From Roseovarius sp. (lineage in GTDB: Bacteria > Pseudomonadota > Alphaproteobacteria > Rhodobacterales > Rhodobacteraceae), in contig JAJFIA010000010.1 of the NCBI GenBank assembly GCA_021775255.1, forward strand, positions 124,001 to 188,000: DNA of 64,000 bases. The letters are read 5' to 3'. Numbering within the stretch: position 1 is the stretch's first letter; every line of letters begins with the position of its first letter. The notes beneath the pieces were generated by a model, which saw only the letters and a program-made list of their open reading frames with translations, was not told the DNA's origin and searched no databases. Shown in pieces: positions 27,631 through 36,278 of the stretch. The position numbers and the translations under genes are program-made.

Positions 27631-27801
27631 GTTAACCTCTTCCTGATTGTCCGCCCTTTAAAGAGGGCGGTTCATTCGGCCCATTACGGGCCGGGGCGAT
27701 ACCCCGAAAAGGAATGTCCCCCTCCGGTGGCGGTTAGTTTGGATGGAATCATAACAAAACGTCAAGGGCAGGATCACAAAAAACAATGGTTTAGGGGATA
27801 A

Positions 27802-27818
27802 GTTTACCTTGCGTAAAC
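27802..27818. promoter_or_regulatory. Possible operator GTTTAC-N5-GTAAAC upstream of bztA
   Basis: A perfect 6-5-6 inverted repeat in the gap between the bztA start and the end of atp12. Its distance from the bztA ATG is about 170 bases. The spacing suits a small dimeric regulator, but no regulator is identifiable and I could not place a convincing -35/-10 pair beside it. Confidence 0.3.
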
Positions 27819-27835
27819 CATCTCAGGCGTGATTC

Positions 27836-28549
27836 TCATGCCCGCCGCGCAAGATCAGCAAAGATTTTGGCCTGCAAAAATGCTGATTCTTTTTGCGCCG
27901 CCCTTTCACGGGCCTCGGCATCTTCGCCCCATTCCTGCTCCTGCCACAGCTCATCCACCCGTGAGCGCTGCCACAGGTCCGGTGCCGGGTGCAGATCATA
28001 AAGCGCCGCAAAGCCGATGATCAGCGAGCCCGAGAGGCTGACAAGATCGTGAAACCCGGCCAAGGTGAAGGCATCGAGCGTATGAACCCGCGCGGACAGG
28101 GCCGCCAGCGCCCGTGGGTCTTGTGGCCTGTGCATCACGCCGGTGACCGGTATCAGCCGGGCATTGAGGTGCCTGTCCGCCCAATCCAGCAGGGGATCCC
28201 ATGCGGCGGCCTGCCGGGCAATCAGCTCATCGGGATATTCCGCCCGGTAACAGGCCTGATCTGCATCGCCATAAGCTGCGATCATTTTGGCAACTTCGCC
28301 GTGCTGAGGCGTGACTTTGTCAATCGCTGCATTGGCCGAGCGGGTGAGCGGCATGAGTGCGGGATCAACCCTGTCGATCAATGCCGCCCATTCTGCGGCA
28401 ATGGCCTGTGCCATGGCGCGGGTCGGCAGTTTGAGTGCCGCTTTGGCCGGGGTTTTCACCGGGCGGCCATCAAGATGCACGGTAAAGCCGTTTTCCAGCT
28501 CGGCCACATCTGCGGCCTGCCAAAAGCGTTTTGCGCGCTGCCCGCTCAT
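27836..28549 (-). CDS. ATP12-family F1 ATPase assembly chaperone
   Basis: 237 residues. Conserved ATP12 blocks: FTVHLDGRPVKTPAKAALKLP near the N-terminus, AIAAEWAALIDRVDPALMPLTRSANAAID, and a later DLVSLSGSLIIGFA. In mitochondria Atp12 chaperones the alpha subunit of F1; alphaproteobacteria carry homologues. The ATG overlaps the stop of the HAD gene (ATGA, 28546-28549), making it the last gene of the crcB-rluC-HAD-atp12 operon. Confidence 0.9.
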   Translation of the reverse strand: MSGQRAKRFWQAADVAELENGFTVHLDGRPVKTPAKAALKLPTRAMAQAIAAEWAALIDRVDPALMPLTRSANAAIDKVTPQHGEVAKMIAAYGDADQACYRAEYPDELIARQAAAWDPLLDWADRHLNARLIPVTGVMHRPQDPRALAALSARVHTLDAFTLAGFHDLVSLSGSLIIGFAALYDLHPAPDLWQRSRVDELWQEQEWGEDAEARERAAQKESAFLQAKIFADLARRA

Positions 28550-29229
28550 TGCGTCGCCTCATGAATATTGCTCAGGCAGTCAGGAAGCTGTTGAAAATCA
28601 TCAATGATATGCCGGGCGGCAGTCAGGGCTTCAACCGGATGGTAGCCCCAGCTCACGCCAATGCCGGTTATGCCTGCGGCAGCGGCCATATTCATGTCAA
28701 AGCTGGTATCGCCGATCATCACCGCGTCATGCGCGGCAATACCGGTCTCTTCAAGCGCGGCCTGAAGCATCGCCGGGTGCGGCTTTGAGGGGTGAAAATC
28801 ACTGACCTGAAGGGTGGTGAAAAACCCGGTCAGATCATGCGCCTCAAGCAGTTTGTCAAGGCCGCGCCTGGATTTGCCGGTGGCCACGCCGAGGATGTTT
28901 TCAGGGGTGGCACCAAGGGCCTCAAGGGCCGCGCGCGCGCCGGGGTATAAAGGCGAGGATTGCGCCGCGCCACTTTGCTGGCGCAGGCCCATATAGGCCT
29001 CTTTGTACCAGCCCACCATTTTGGCATGGGTCGCGGCAGGCAGATCGGGGGCAAGGCGAAACATCGCCTCGGGCAGTGACAGGCCGACAATGCCCAGGAT
29101 CGCCGCAGCGGGCGGGGTTGGGTGTGCTGCACATGCAAACGCATGGGTCATGGCGGCGATGATATCGCGCTGGCTGTCCACCAGCGTCCCATCGACATCA
29201 AAAATGATCAGGCGCAGGGGGCGGCTCAT
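28546..29229 (-). CDS. HAD-family hydrolase, phosphoglycolate-phosphatase-like
   Basis: 227 residues of the Gph-like HAD group. Motif I DVDGTLVDSQRD (nucleophile Asp10 region), helical cap about 18-85, motif II/III in VATGKSRRGLDKLL, and motif IV MIGDTSFDMNMAAAAG. The sugar- or phosphoglycolate-type substrate is inferred from family only. Start and stop both overlap neighbours by four bases (ATGA), so it is translated within a tight operon. Confidence 0.88.
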   Translation of the reverse strand: MSRPLRLIIFDVDGTLVDSQRDIIAAMTHAFACAAHPTPPAAAILGIVGLSLPEAMFRLAPDLPAATHAKMVGWYKEAYMGLRQQSGAAQSSPLYPGARAALEALGATPENILGVATGKSRRGLDKLLEAHDLTGFFTTLQVSDFHPSKPHPAMLQAALEETGIAAHDAVMIGDTSFDMNMAAAAGITGIGVSWGYHPVEALTAARHIIDDFQQLPDCLSNIHEATQ

Positions 29230-30266
29230 GTTATATCTTCAAACGGATCATCGGGCGCGTCCGGGCCGGACCATTGGAACATCGCCCAGGTATCGGCCAT
29301 GTGTTTCGGCAAGGGCGCAGTGAGATGCAAAATGGCGCGGGTTTCGGGGTGTTCGATCATCAATGAGCGCGCATGCAAATGCAGTTTGCGGCTGATATCG
29401 CCGCCAAGCTGCGCCCCCCAGCCATCGCCAAGGTTTTCCTGACCCGAGCCGCCATATTTGCCGTCTCCCACAATCGGATGGCCCAGCTCGGCCATGTGAG
29501 CGCGAAGCTGATGGGTGCGGCCGGTGACGGGCATCAGGGCCACCCAGGCGGTGCGCGGGGCGGCGGCCTCGATCACCGCATAATATGTGGTGGCGTGTTT
29601 GGCACCATAGGTGGCTTCCACATCGCGCGGATGCAGGCAGAGCATTTTCTCGCCCTCGCCGGATTTGCCATGGCCGGGGGCCTTGACCAGCCCATATTTG
29701 ATGATGCCTTTATGCGGGTTGGGCACGCCGGCGACAGCGGCCCAGTATATCTTGCGGGTATTGCGATGGCGAAACGCCGCCGTCAGGCCCTTGGCTGCCA
29801 GCCGGGTGCGTGCCAGCAGCAAAACACCAGAGGTGTCTTTATCCAGCCGGTGCACCAGTCTGGGTTTCTCGTCCATGTCAAAACGCAAAGCCTCGGTGAG
29901 ACCATCCACATGGCGGGCCTGCTTTGAGCCCCCCTGAACCGGCAGGCCGCAGGGTTTGTTCAGCGCGATGATATGATCGTCGCGGTAGATCACGCAGGCG
30001 CGGATCATTTTGGCATCGGCGTCGGTGATACGGGCTTGTGTGGCCTGCGGCGCGTTTTGATCCGGCAGCGGCGGGATGCGTACCTGCTGGCCTGTGATCA
30101 GGCGGGTGGCGGGTTTGGCCCGGCCACCATCAACACGCAGTTCGCCTTTGCGGCACATCTTTTCAATCCGGCCCTGGGTAAGCTGAGGAAACATCCGCCG
30201 CAACCAGCGATCAAGCCGTTGATCTGTTGCATCCGCCGCAACCGTTTGAATTTGCACCCGGCTCAT
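29226..30266 (-). CDS. rluC: RluC-like 23S rRNA pseudouridine synthase
   Basis: 346 residues: an N-terminal S4 RNA-binding domain (RLDRWLRRMFPQLTQGRIEKMCRKGELRVDG, about 16-75) and the RluA-family catalytic domain with LVHRLDKDTSGVLLLAR (catalytic Asp in HRLDKDTSG), PVTGRTHQLRAHMAELGHPIVGD, and KLHLHARSL. RluC modifies U955, U2504 and U2580 in E. coli 23S rRNA; RluD cannot be fully excluded. ATGA overlaps on both sides. Confidence 0.88.
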   Translation of the reverse strand: MSRVQIQTVAADATDQRLDRWLRRMFPQLTQGRIEKMCRKGELRVDGGRAKPATRLITGQQVRIPPLPDQNAPQATQARITDADAKMIRACVIYRDDHIIALNKPCGLPVQGGSKQARHVDGLTEALRFDMDEKPRLVHRLDKDTSGVLLLARTRLAAKGLTAAFRHRNTRKIYWAAVAGVPNPHKGIIKYGLVKAPGHGKSGEGEKMLCLHPRDVEATYGAKHATTYYAVIEAAAPRTAWVALMPVTGRTHQLRAHMAELGHPIVGDGKYGGSGQENLGDGWGAQLGGDISRKLHLHARSLMIEHPETRAILHLTAPLPKHMADTWAMFQWSGPDAPDDPFEDIT

Positions 30267-30640
30267 GCCCAGAGCCCGCGTGCGAGCCAGACCCCAAGCA
30301 CCAGGGCGGCAAGCGAGAGGGTAACGGACAACAGCACATAAAGCGCGGCCTGCACCACCTGCCCGCGTTCAAACAGGGTGAAGGCCTCAAGCGAGAAGGC
30401 CGAGAAGGTGGTGAAGCCACCCAACAGGCCGGTCATCACGAAAGCATTGAGGTGGTCAAAGCCGCGGTGGAAGGAAAACACCATGAAAGCCCCCATGATG
30501 AACGAGCCGATGATGTTGACCGTCATCACGCCAAGCGGAAACCCGGCCCCTGTGAAGCGCAGCATCGAGATGCCAACGCCAAAGCGCAGCATGGCACCGA
30601 TTGCGCCGCCAAGGGCCACCTGAAGATACGTCATGAACAT
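30263..30640 (-). CDS. crcB: Fluoride ion channel CrcB (Fluc)
   Basis: 125 residues with four transmembrane helices: QVALGGAIGAMLRFGVG, VNIIGSFIMGAFM (the Asn-containing helix 2), LLGGFTTFSAFSLEAF (the Phe-lined fluoride track), and a last helix to the C-terminus. Fluc channels work as antiparallel dimers exporting fluoride. ATG 30634 is an alternative to 30640. I looked for a fluoride riboswitch upstream and did not recognise one. First gene of a four-gene overlapping operon. Confidence 0.92.
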   Translation of the reverse strand: MFMTYLQVALGGAIGAMLRFGVGISMLRFTGAGFPLGVMTVNIIGSFIMGAFMVFSFHRGFDHLNAFVMTGLLGGFTTFSAFSLEAFTLFERGQVVQAALYVLLSVTLSLAALVLGVWLARGLWA

Positions 30641-31052
30641 GGCCCGTGTCTGTCGCCTGCGCCTGAGGGTTTGTCAAGCTGGTGCCGGGAGATTTGGCCG
30701 GAGGGTTATATCTGTTTTCCGTTTTGAATATTGGTTTGACAGCACGGAAACAGCGCTGGGCCACAAAAGTTTTAAAAAACTTTTGGCAAATCTTTTTTTG
30801 AAAAGATTTGGATGGCTTGGGTAGTATTTTTGTCGGCTTTTTTTTACTTTTACTATCCTGGCAAAACAAGTTAAGGCGGTTACATGATCAGGGATTGCAC
30901 ATATTTCAAGCTCCGACGCTGACGTTTAACCGTCTGCCTGATCCATTGTGCGCCGCTGTTGGCGTGTATCTCCACCATGATTGAATTGACCCCGTGCGCT
31001 CTTGCACCCACCAAGGTATCATTGAGCCCAATACCAAAAAGGAACCGATCTG
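30641..31052. other. Divergent intergenic region crcB / argD
   Basis: Holds the AT-rich double hairpin at 30764-30810 and long A/T tracts to about 30855. No gene was found. The argD ribosome site AAAAAGGA lies at about 31037-31044. Promoters for both directions should be here, but none is clear enough to call. Confidence 0.5.
30764..30810. repeat. AT-rich double hairpin (family 3 copy 2)
   Basis: First stem 30764-30785 (AAAAGTTTT ... AACTTTTGG), second stem with perfect ten-base arms CAAATCTTTT (30787-30796) and AAAAGATTTG (30801-30810). Same two-stem plan, orientation and spacing as 7961-8008, with compensating base changes in the second stem. Confidence 0.8.
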
Positions 31053-32234
31053 ATGATCACCACTGTTTTGCCGACGTATAACCGTGCCCCCCTGACATTT
31101 CATAAGGGCGAGGGCAGTTGGCTGATCGAACAGGACGGGCGCCGATTTTTGGATCTGGGTGCGGGTATTGGAGTGAATGCGCTCGGGCATGCGCATCCGG
31201 CTCTGGTGTCGGCGTTGAAGCATCAGGCGGAAAACCTGTGGCATACCTCAAACCTTTATAACATACCGCAGCAACAGGCTTTGGCCGATAAGCTGGTGGA
31301 GAATACATTTGCCGATACGGTGTTTTTCACCAATTCCGGCACCGAGGCCTGTGAATTGGCGGTAAAGATGTGCCGCAGGCATTTTCATGATGCGGGCGCG
31401 CCGGAGCGGACCGATATAATCACCTTTGAGGGCTCGTTTCATGGCCGCTCATCTGCGGGCATTTCCGCCGCGGGATCAGAGAAGATGACCAAGGGGTTCG
31501 GGCCGCTGTTGCCGGGGTTCAAACATCTGCCGTGGAATGACATGGCCGCGCTGGAAGCGGCGATAGATGACGAAACTGCGGCGATCATGCTGGAGCCGGT
31601 GCAGGGCGAAGGCGGTATCCGGCCATTGCCGGATGAAAACCTGAAACAGATACGCGCGCTGTGTGATACTCATGGTCTGCTGCTGATCCTCGATGAAGTG
31701 CAATGTGGCATGGGCCGGACGGGGCGTCTGTTTGCCCATGAATGGGCCGGGATTACGCCCGATATCATGATGGTGGCCAAGGGCATTGGTGGCGGTTTTC
31801 CTCTGGGCGCGGTACTGGCCACTGAAAGCGCGGCGAGCGCCATGACGGCGGGCACCCATGGCTCGACCTATGGCGGCAATCCCCTGGCTTGCGCGGTGGG
31901 CTCTGCGGTGATGGATATTGTGGCTGATCCGGGATTTCTGGATGATGTGCGCAAACGTGCCGGGCTGTTGCGGCAAAAGCTTGAAGGGCTGGTGGCGTCA
32001 CATCCCGAGGTATTTGACAGCCTGCGCGGATCGGGCCTGATGCTGGGGCTGAAATGCCGGGCGCTGAATATGGATGTGGTGAATGCGGGCTATGGGGCCG
32101 GGGTGATCACTGTGCCGGCGGCGGATAATGTGATCCGGTTACTGCCACCTTTGAACATATCCGAAGATGAGATTACAGAGGCGCTGATACGGCTTGAAAA
32201 AGCAGCGGACAGCGTCGCAAAGGCAGGCACCTGA
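31053..32234 (+). CDS. argD: Acetylornithine aminotransferase
   Basis: 393-residue class III PLP aminotransferase converting N-acetylglutamate semialdehyde to N-acetylornithine (also active in lysine synthesis in many bacteria). Motifs: [64 protein letters not shown] and the PLP lysine in [22 protein letters not shown] 31053 has AAAAAGGA. The stop overlaps the argF ATG (TGATG), so the two form an operon. Confidence 0.94.
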   Translation: MITTVLPTYNRAPLTFHKGEGSWLIEQDGRRFLDLGAGIGVNALGHAHPALVSALKHQAENLWHTSNLYNIPQQQALADKLVENTFADTVFFTNSGTEACELAVKMCRRHFHDAGAPERTDIITFEGSFHGRSSAGISAAGSEKMTKGFGPLLPGFKHLPWNDMAALEAAIDDETAAIMLEPVQGEGGIRPLPDENLKQIRALCDTHGLLLILDEVQCGMGRTGRLFAHEWAGITPDIMMVAKGIGGGFPLGAVLATESAASAMTAGTHGSTYGGNPLACAVGSAVMDIVADPGFLDDVRKRAGLLRQKLEGLVASHPEVFDSLRGSGLMLGLKCRALNMDVVNAGYGAGVITVPAADNVIRLLPPLNISEDEITEALIRLEKAADSVAKAGT

Positions 32235-33160
32235 TGAACCATTTCCTTGATATTCACAAAACCGGCGCCGCTGATCTGCGGCATATGATTGACCACGCGC
32301 GTGAAATGAAAGCCGCGCGCCTTGGCCGCCCCAAGGGGGCTTTGGATGACGAACAGCCGCTCAAGGATCATGTGGTGGCGCTGATATTCGAGAAGCCCTC
32401 AACCCGCACGCGGGTTTCATTCGACGTGGGCGTGCGGCAGATGGGCGGCACCACGATCCTGCTTTCGGGCACGGAAATGCAACTGGGGCATGGCGAAACC
32501 ATCGCCGATACGGCGCAGGTATTAAGCCGGTATGTGGATCTGATCATGATCCGCACCTTTGACGAATCTGTCCTGACCGAGATGGCCGAATTTGCCGATG
32601 TGCCGGTGATCAATGGCCTGACAGACCGCACCCACCCCTGTCAGATCATGGCCGATGTGATGACCTTTGAGGAACACCACGGGCCGATCAGGGGCAAAAA
32701 AGTGGTCTGGGCCGGGGATGGCAACAATGTCTGCGCCTCGATGCTGCATGCCGCCGGGCAGTTCGGTTTTGACATGACAATCACCGGGCCTTCGCAACTT
32801 GACCCGGAAGATGAATTCATTGGCTTCGCGCGCAAGGCGGGCAGCAAGATCACCATCGAGCGCGATCCCTATAAGGCAGTTGCGGGCGCGGATCTTGTCG
32901 TCGCAGATACCTGGGTTTCGATGCATGACAGCCAGTCGGCCAAGGAACGCCGCCACAACATGCTGCGCGGCTATCAGGTGAATGATGATCTGATGGCGGC
33001 GGCGGGCAAGGACGCATTATTCATGCATTGCCTGCCGGCCCACCGTGAGGAGGAAGTGACCAGTTCTGTCATGGACGGGCCGCAATCGGTGGTGTTTGAC
33101 GAGGCCGAGAACCGGCTGCATGCGCAAAAAGCGGTAATGCGCTGGTGTCTGGGGGTTTGA
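32234..33160 (+). CDS. argF: Ornithine carbamoyltransferase
   Basis: 308 residues. Carbamoyl-phosphate site [21 protein letters not shown], ornithine-side residues in [13 protein letters not shown] and [15 protein letters not shown], and catalytic cysteine in [12 protein letters not shown]. Converts ornithine plus carbamoyl phosphate to citrulline. Translationally coupled to argD. Confidence 0.96.
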   Translation: MNHFLDIHKTGAADLRHMIDHAREMKAARLGRPKGALDDEQPLKDHVVALIFEKPSTRTRVSFDVGVRQMGGTTILLSGTEMQLGHGETIADTAQVLSRYVDLIMIRTFDESVLTEMAEFADVPVINGLTDRTHPCQIMADVMTFEEHHGPIRGKKVVWAGDGNNVCASMLHAAGQFGFDMTITGPSQLDPEDEFIGFARKAGSKITIERDPYKAVAGADLVVADTWVSMHDSQSAKERRHNMLRGYQVNDDLMAAAGKDALFMHCLPAHREEEVTSSVMDGPQSVVFDEAENRLHAQKAVMRWCLGV

Positions 33161-33206
33161 GTTGCGCAAGGTTGGGGGCTGATGTGCCTACAAACCCGCC
33201 ACCGGG

Positions 33207-34046
33207 TCAGTCGAGATAGGCATCACCGCGTTTTCCGGCCCGCTCATAATGGATCGGCAAAGCACGACCGTAGAGCTGTTGGCAGCGCTCTGGTGTCGCA
33301 ACCATGTAAGGGTTTTTGACATAGGAAAAAATTGCCACGTATCTTGGGGTCGGCCCTTTAAGGGGGGCGACGCGGTGCAATGAATATCGGCCGCGGAATA
33401 TCTGCAGGTCGCCGGGCTCGAGATGCAACACCCGCACCTTGTCGGATGTGCCATCCAGCACTGCCTGAACCTCGGCAAAATTCTCTTCGCCCGCGCGGAT
33501 ATTGGGCGCGTATTCAAAGGCGCCGCCCTGATCCGCATTCTGAATGGCGAGGGTGACGGTGAAATTGTTGGTGTCAAAGTGCCAGGGAAAGCCATTGCCC
33601 TCCTCGGCTGCGTTTATGTTCACATCGGCGAGCGGATCGGCATAGGGATGAAAGATGTCTTCTTGCAGGCACTCGCGGATGAACGCTGTCATGGCAGGGT
33701 ATTCATACAGGTTTCGCAGGGCGCTGCCCTTGGGAAAGTTGTCGGCGGGGATGAAGCTGTTTGAGCGATCAAAAAACCTGCGGCGCGGATCGGTGGGCGG
33801 CAAGGCCGGGTCATCCTTGGTGAAATAAGGGTTGGTGCGGCTCAGCGATCTGAACCCCAGATGCGCAACACTCTCGGCCTGCGCTTTCAGCGTATCCGTG
33901 CCGTTTCGGGTCAGAAACCCTTTGAGGACGGCACAGCCATCCTGGGACAGGTCTGCCTGCACCTGCGATATAACCCCGGCCCGAAGGGTGCCCGGCTGAT
34001 CAATCGGATAGCGCTTGAGATCAATCAGGGTTTCCGGATCGGGCAT
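33207..34046 (-). CDS. Fe(II)/2-oxoglutarate-dependent oxygenase family protein
   Basis: 279 residues. The iron facial triad is visible as the HxD in FPWHFDTNNFTVTLAIQ (about 155-171) and the distal His in GRYSLHRVAPLKGPTPRYVAIFSY with the 2-oxoglutarate-binding Arg. A double-stranded beta-helix core runs between them. Substrate unknown; similar proteins hydroxylate small molecules, including amino-acid-like compounds. A GAGG lies two bases from ATG 34052 but eight from ATG 34046, so I use 34046. Confidence 0.8.
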   Translation of the reverse strand: MPDPETLIDLKRYPIDQPGTLRAGVISQVQADLSQDGCAVLKGFLTRNGTDTLKAQAESVAHLGFRSLSRTNPYFTKDDPALPPTDPRRRFFDRSNSFIPADNFPKGSALRNLYEYPAMTAFIRECLQEDIFHPYADPLADVNINAAEEGNGFPWHFDTNNFTVTLAIQNADQGGAFEYAPNIRAGEENFAEVQAVLDGTSDKVRVLHLEPGDLQIFRGRYSLHRVAPLKGPTPRYVAIFSYVKNPYMVATPERCQQLYGRALPIHYERAGKRGDAYLD

Positions 34047-34225
34047 GTGCATATCCTCTTCACTGCATTTTCACTGCTTTGCCATAGTGCTAGATGAAGC
34101 CATGGGGATATCTGCTGCAAAAACGACCAGCCGAGTGCCGCATTCTGACAGTGCTTGTAACGCCCTTCCCCGGTCGGGGTATGCGCTGTATCAGGGAGGG
34201 GGTGAGACCAGTCAGATCGCGCCGT

Positions 34226-34762
34226 TCATGCCGCGTGTTCGTGGCAAATCTGGTTGGGTTCTTCGGCTGTCAACGCGGCATCCAGTAACTGGCAATAGGG
34301 CCCCGTTGCATGATGTTTGCAGCTTCGGCACAGCCCAAAGCTGCGGCTGTCACGACGGGCAAGCAGAGCAGACAGGACATCGCGCAACCCAGATTCCAAA
34401 CCGTCGCGGGTGGCGGCGGGAAGGGCGGCTAATATCTGTTGGATATCCTGATCACCTGCAACCGCGTCAGCGCCGCTTTGGGTGAGGCTGTAGGTGGTGC
34501 GGCGTTTGTCGGTGCTGGAGCGGGTTTCTGTTACATGGCCCTTTCGCTCAAGTGCCTTGAGGGTTTGCGAGACCGTGCCCCTTGTGGCGCCAAGATAGTC
34601 GGCTACATGGCTGGGCGCACGCGAAAAGCGGTTGGCGCGAGCGAGATATTCAAGCGTGGCCATTTGCGCGGGATTCAACTGCGCGTTCCATACATCTGCG
34701 GCACTGAGGCGCGTGACCCTGTCAAACAGGGCACGAAGATCGGAGGGGGATGTGTTTGCCAT
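34226..34762 (-). CDS. MarR-family regulator with a Cys-rich C-terminal tail
   Basis: 178 residues. Winged helix at about 30-95 (QMATLEYLARAN, VADYLGATRGTVSQTLKALERKGHVTET, DKRRTTYSLTQSG), a dimerisation helix, then an unusual tail with Cys145, Cys148, Cys157 and Cys173 (spacing CX2C, CX8C, CX15C) plus nearby histidines. Such a cluster could bind zinc or an iron-sulfur cluster, implying metal or redox sensing (inference). It is divergent from a secreted-protein gene across a 96-base gap with a large inverted repeat. The -10 box ends seven bases from the ATG, so the mRNA is probably leaderless. Confidence 0.85.
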   Translation of the reverse strand: MANTSPSDLRALFDRVTRLSAADVWNAQLNPAQMATLEYLARANRFSRAPSHVADYLGATRGTVSQTLKALERKGHVTETRSSTDKRRTTYSLTQSGADAVAGDQDIQQILAALPAATRDGLESGLRDVLSALLARRDSRSFGLCRSCKHHATGPYCQLLDAALTAEEPNQICHEHAA

Positions 34763-34767
34763 GGGGC

Positions 34768-34820
34768 TATAATAGCGAGTCGAAATAGTATTTGCAATAA
34801 TATCGACTCGCTACTATAAA
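34768..34820. promoter_or_regulatory. Symmetric divergent promoters with shared -35 and nested operator
   Basis: The self-complementary TTGCAA at 34792-34797 serves as -35 in both directions. Rightward: 17 bases to TATAAA (34815-34820). Leftward: 17 bases to TATTAT (34774-34769). An 11-base perfect inverted repeat TAGCGAGTCGA / TCGACTCGCTA (34773-34783 and 34803-34813), extending to 16 of 17 matches, fills both spacers. A MarR dimer on each or both arms would silence both genes. Confidence 0.8.
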
Positions 34821-34858
34821 CGACTCATTCATGAAACAGTGAAAAAGAGGACACTCCA

Positions 34859-35611
34859 ATGAAAACACCCCTGTTCATACTCGCCTTATCAACGCTCGGA
34901 TCGGGCGCTTTGGCGGATATCAACCACGCCCATGCGGTTGATCTGCCCGGTGCCATTCTCTCGGCCAGATCTGACAGTGCCCCGGCGGCTTTTGATATCC
35001 TGGCCGCCCATGCGCACCGCAAGGGTCAGGTTGTGACCTTTCACATGACGGCGGGAGCGGATGCAGGCAGCACCAAGCCGGATGCAGTGGGCGATCTGGC
35101 CGGGGCGCCAGTGCTGAGCTATGTCTGGCCAACCTCGCTTGATCCGAAGGCTGTGGGCTTTGAAGGCGGCACCGGCATTCTTGCGCTGGCCGCAACCAGC
35201 CACCCGGATTTTGACGACACGCCATTATATGATGAAAACGCCGATGGCGATCTGGCCAATGACGGGGCGCGCTGGCATAGCCATTGGGTGGTTCTGACCC
35301 CGACCGAGGCCTGTGGCCCCGGCGCTTTGGCGGTGCGTGACATTGCGGAAGGCACCACGCCGCAAATGCCGCTGACCTGGCCCGGATTGCCGATTTTCAT
35401 CGACAGCCCCGGCTATTCCCCGGTATTTGACGGCGCCGAGATTTCCCTGAGCGTTCCCTTTGCGGCAAATGTCGGGCTGGAGGGCACCGGATATGACGGG
35501 GTTACGGCGGCGTTGAAGGTCAATGCAAATATCCATGCGCCATTGCTTTGTGTGACGGATGTGTTCGATGTGGCCTCGGGCGATCTCAGCCTTCCGGGGC
35601 AGATCGATTGA
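34859..35611 (+). CDS. Secreted protein of unknown function, divergent from MarR regulator
   Basis: 250 residues with a signal peptide (MKTPLFILALSTLGSGALA, cleavage near 19). The mature part contains LPGAILSARSDSAPAAFDIL, a region DENADGDLANDG that resembles an EF-hand-type calcium loop, and RWHSHWVVLTPTEACGPG. A second cysteine (LLCVTD) could pair with the first after export. I do not recognise the family. A consensus-like promoter with 17-base spacing and AAAAAGAGG ribosome site precede it, and it is likely repressed by the neighbouring MarR protein. Confidence 0.75.
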   Translation: MKTPLFILALSTLGSGALADINHAHAVDLPGAILSARSDSAPAAFDILAAHAHRKGQVVTFHMTAGADAGSTKPDAVGDLAGAPVLSYVWPTSLDPKAVGFEGGTGILALAATSHPDFDDTPLYDENADGDLANDGARWHSHWVVLTPTEACGPGALAVRDIAEGTTPQMPLTWPGLPIFIDSPGYSPVFDGAEISLSVPFAANVGLEGTGYDGVTAALKVNANIHAPLLCVTDVFDVASGDLSLPGQID

Positions 35612-35649
35612 CAGGGAATTGGCGGCGGTGCCTGAAGAACTGAGAAGGG

Positions 35650-36213
35650 CTAACCGCCGCCATCTGCAATGCTTTTGATATCAAAGTTGAAACTGCCCTC
35701 AGTGATTGAACAATAGACCCTGAAGGGTTGTGGCATCTCATAGGGAAACCCGAGATCAGCGCCATCTTCGTGTGGCGCTATACGTTCGAATGGGGCAAAT
35801 GCGGTATCGAGATAAGACAGTGTTTGGGCGTCGAAGGCATGGGTGTAAATGATATGCTGGCGTATATCCGCATATCGCGGGATGGGAAAGCTTAGCGTGA
35901 CAAAGATAAACCTTTTGTCGCAATAATACGCCTCATTGAATGCTGTCAGATGAGGTATACGGCCACCTTCCATCGGGAAGGCCGCAGTGTTTGTAACCCC
36001 ATCCGCCTTTGTTTTAAGGACGACCTGATAATGCGGTGTGTCTTCAGCGTATCCATCGGCATATTCGATGGTAATCAGAAAATCACCTGTTTCTACTGCC
36101 TCGCCGCTTATTCTACGAAAGAAATATTTACCATCTGAGCCGATATCATGTGCGAATAGGATATTGGCACCCGATGCAAAAACGAGGATGGTAATGAGTG
36201 CGATAGTCTTCAT
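35650..36213 (-). CDS. Secreted hypothetical protein
   Basis: 187 residues with a signal peptide (MKTIALITILVFASGANILFA). The mature part has EYADGYAEDTPHYQVVLKTK, YYCDKRFIFVTLSFPIPRYAD and two or three cysteines; no domain recognised. Base composition is more AT-rich than the neighbours, suggesting recent acquisition. GAGGA precedes the ATG at 36213. It follows the GH19-like gene on the same strand after 65 bases and may belong to the same phage-derived segment. Confidence 0.6.
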   Translation of the reverse strand: MKTIALITILVFASGANILFAHDIGSDGKYFFRRISGEAVETGDFLITIEYADGYAEDTPHYQVVLKTKADGVTNTAAFPMEGGRIPHLTAFNEAYYCDKRFIFVTLSFPIPRYADIRQHIIYTHAFDAQTLSYLDTAFAPFERIAPHEDGADLGFPYEMPQPFRVYCSITEGSFNFDIKSIADGGG

Positions 36214-36278
36214 TGGTCCTCAAACCTCGGTTTGGCCACAGAAAAGCGGCAGATGTTGAAAAAAATGCCGCTGCGAAA

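Noticed and set aside
30641..30760. Fluoride riboswitch upstream of crcB
   Set aside because: No recognisable fluoride-aptamer pattern could be drawn; crcB in this operon seems to lack one.
34015..34485. 156-codon plus-strand frame across the 2OG oxygenase start and marR end
   Set aside because: Overlaps two well-supported minus-strand genes and has no domain or ribosome site.
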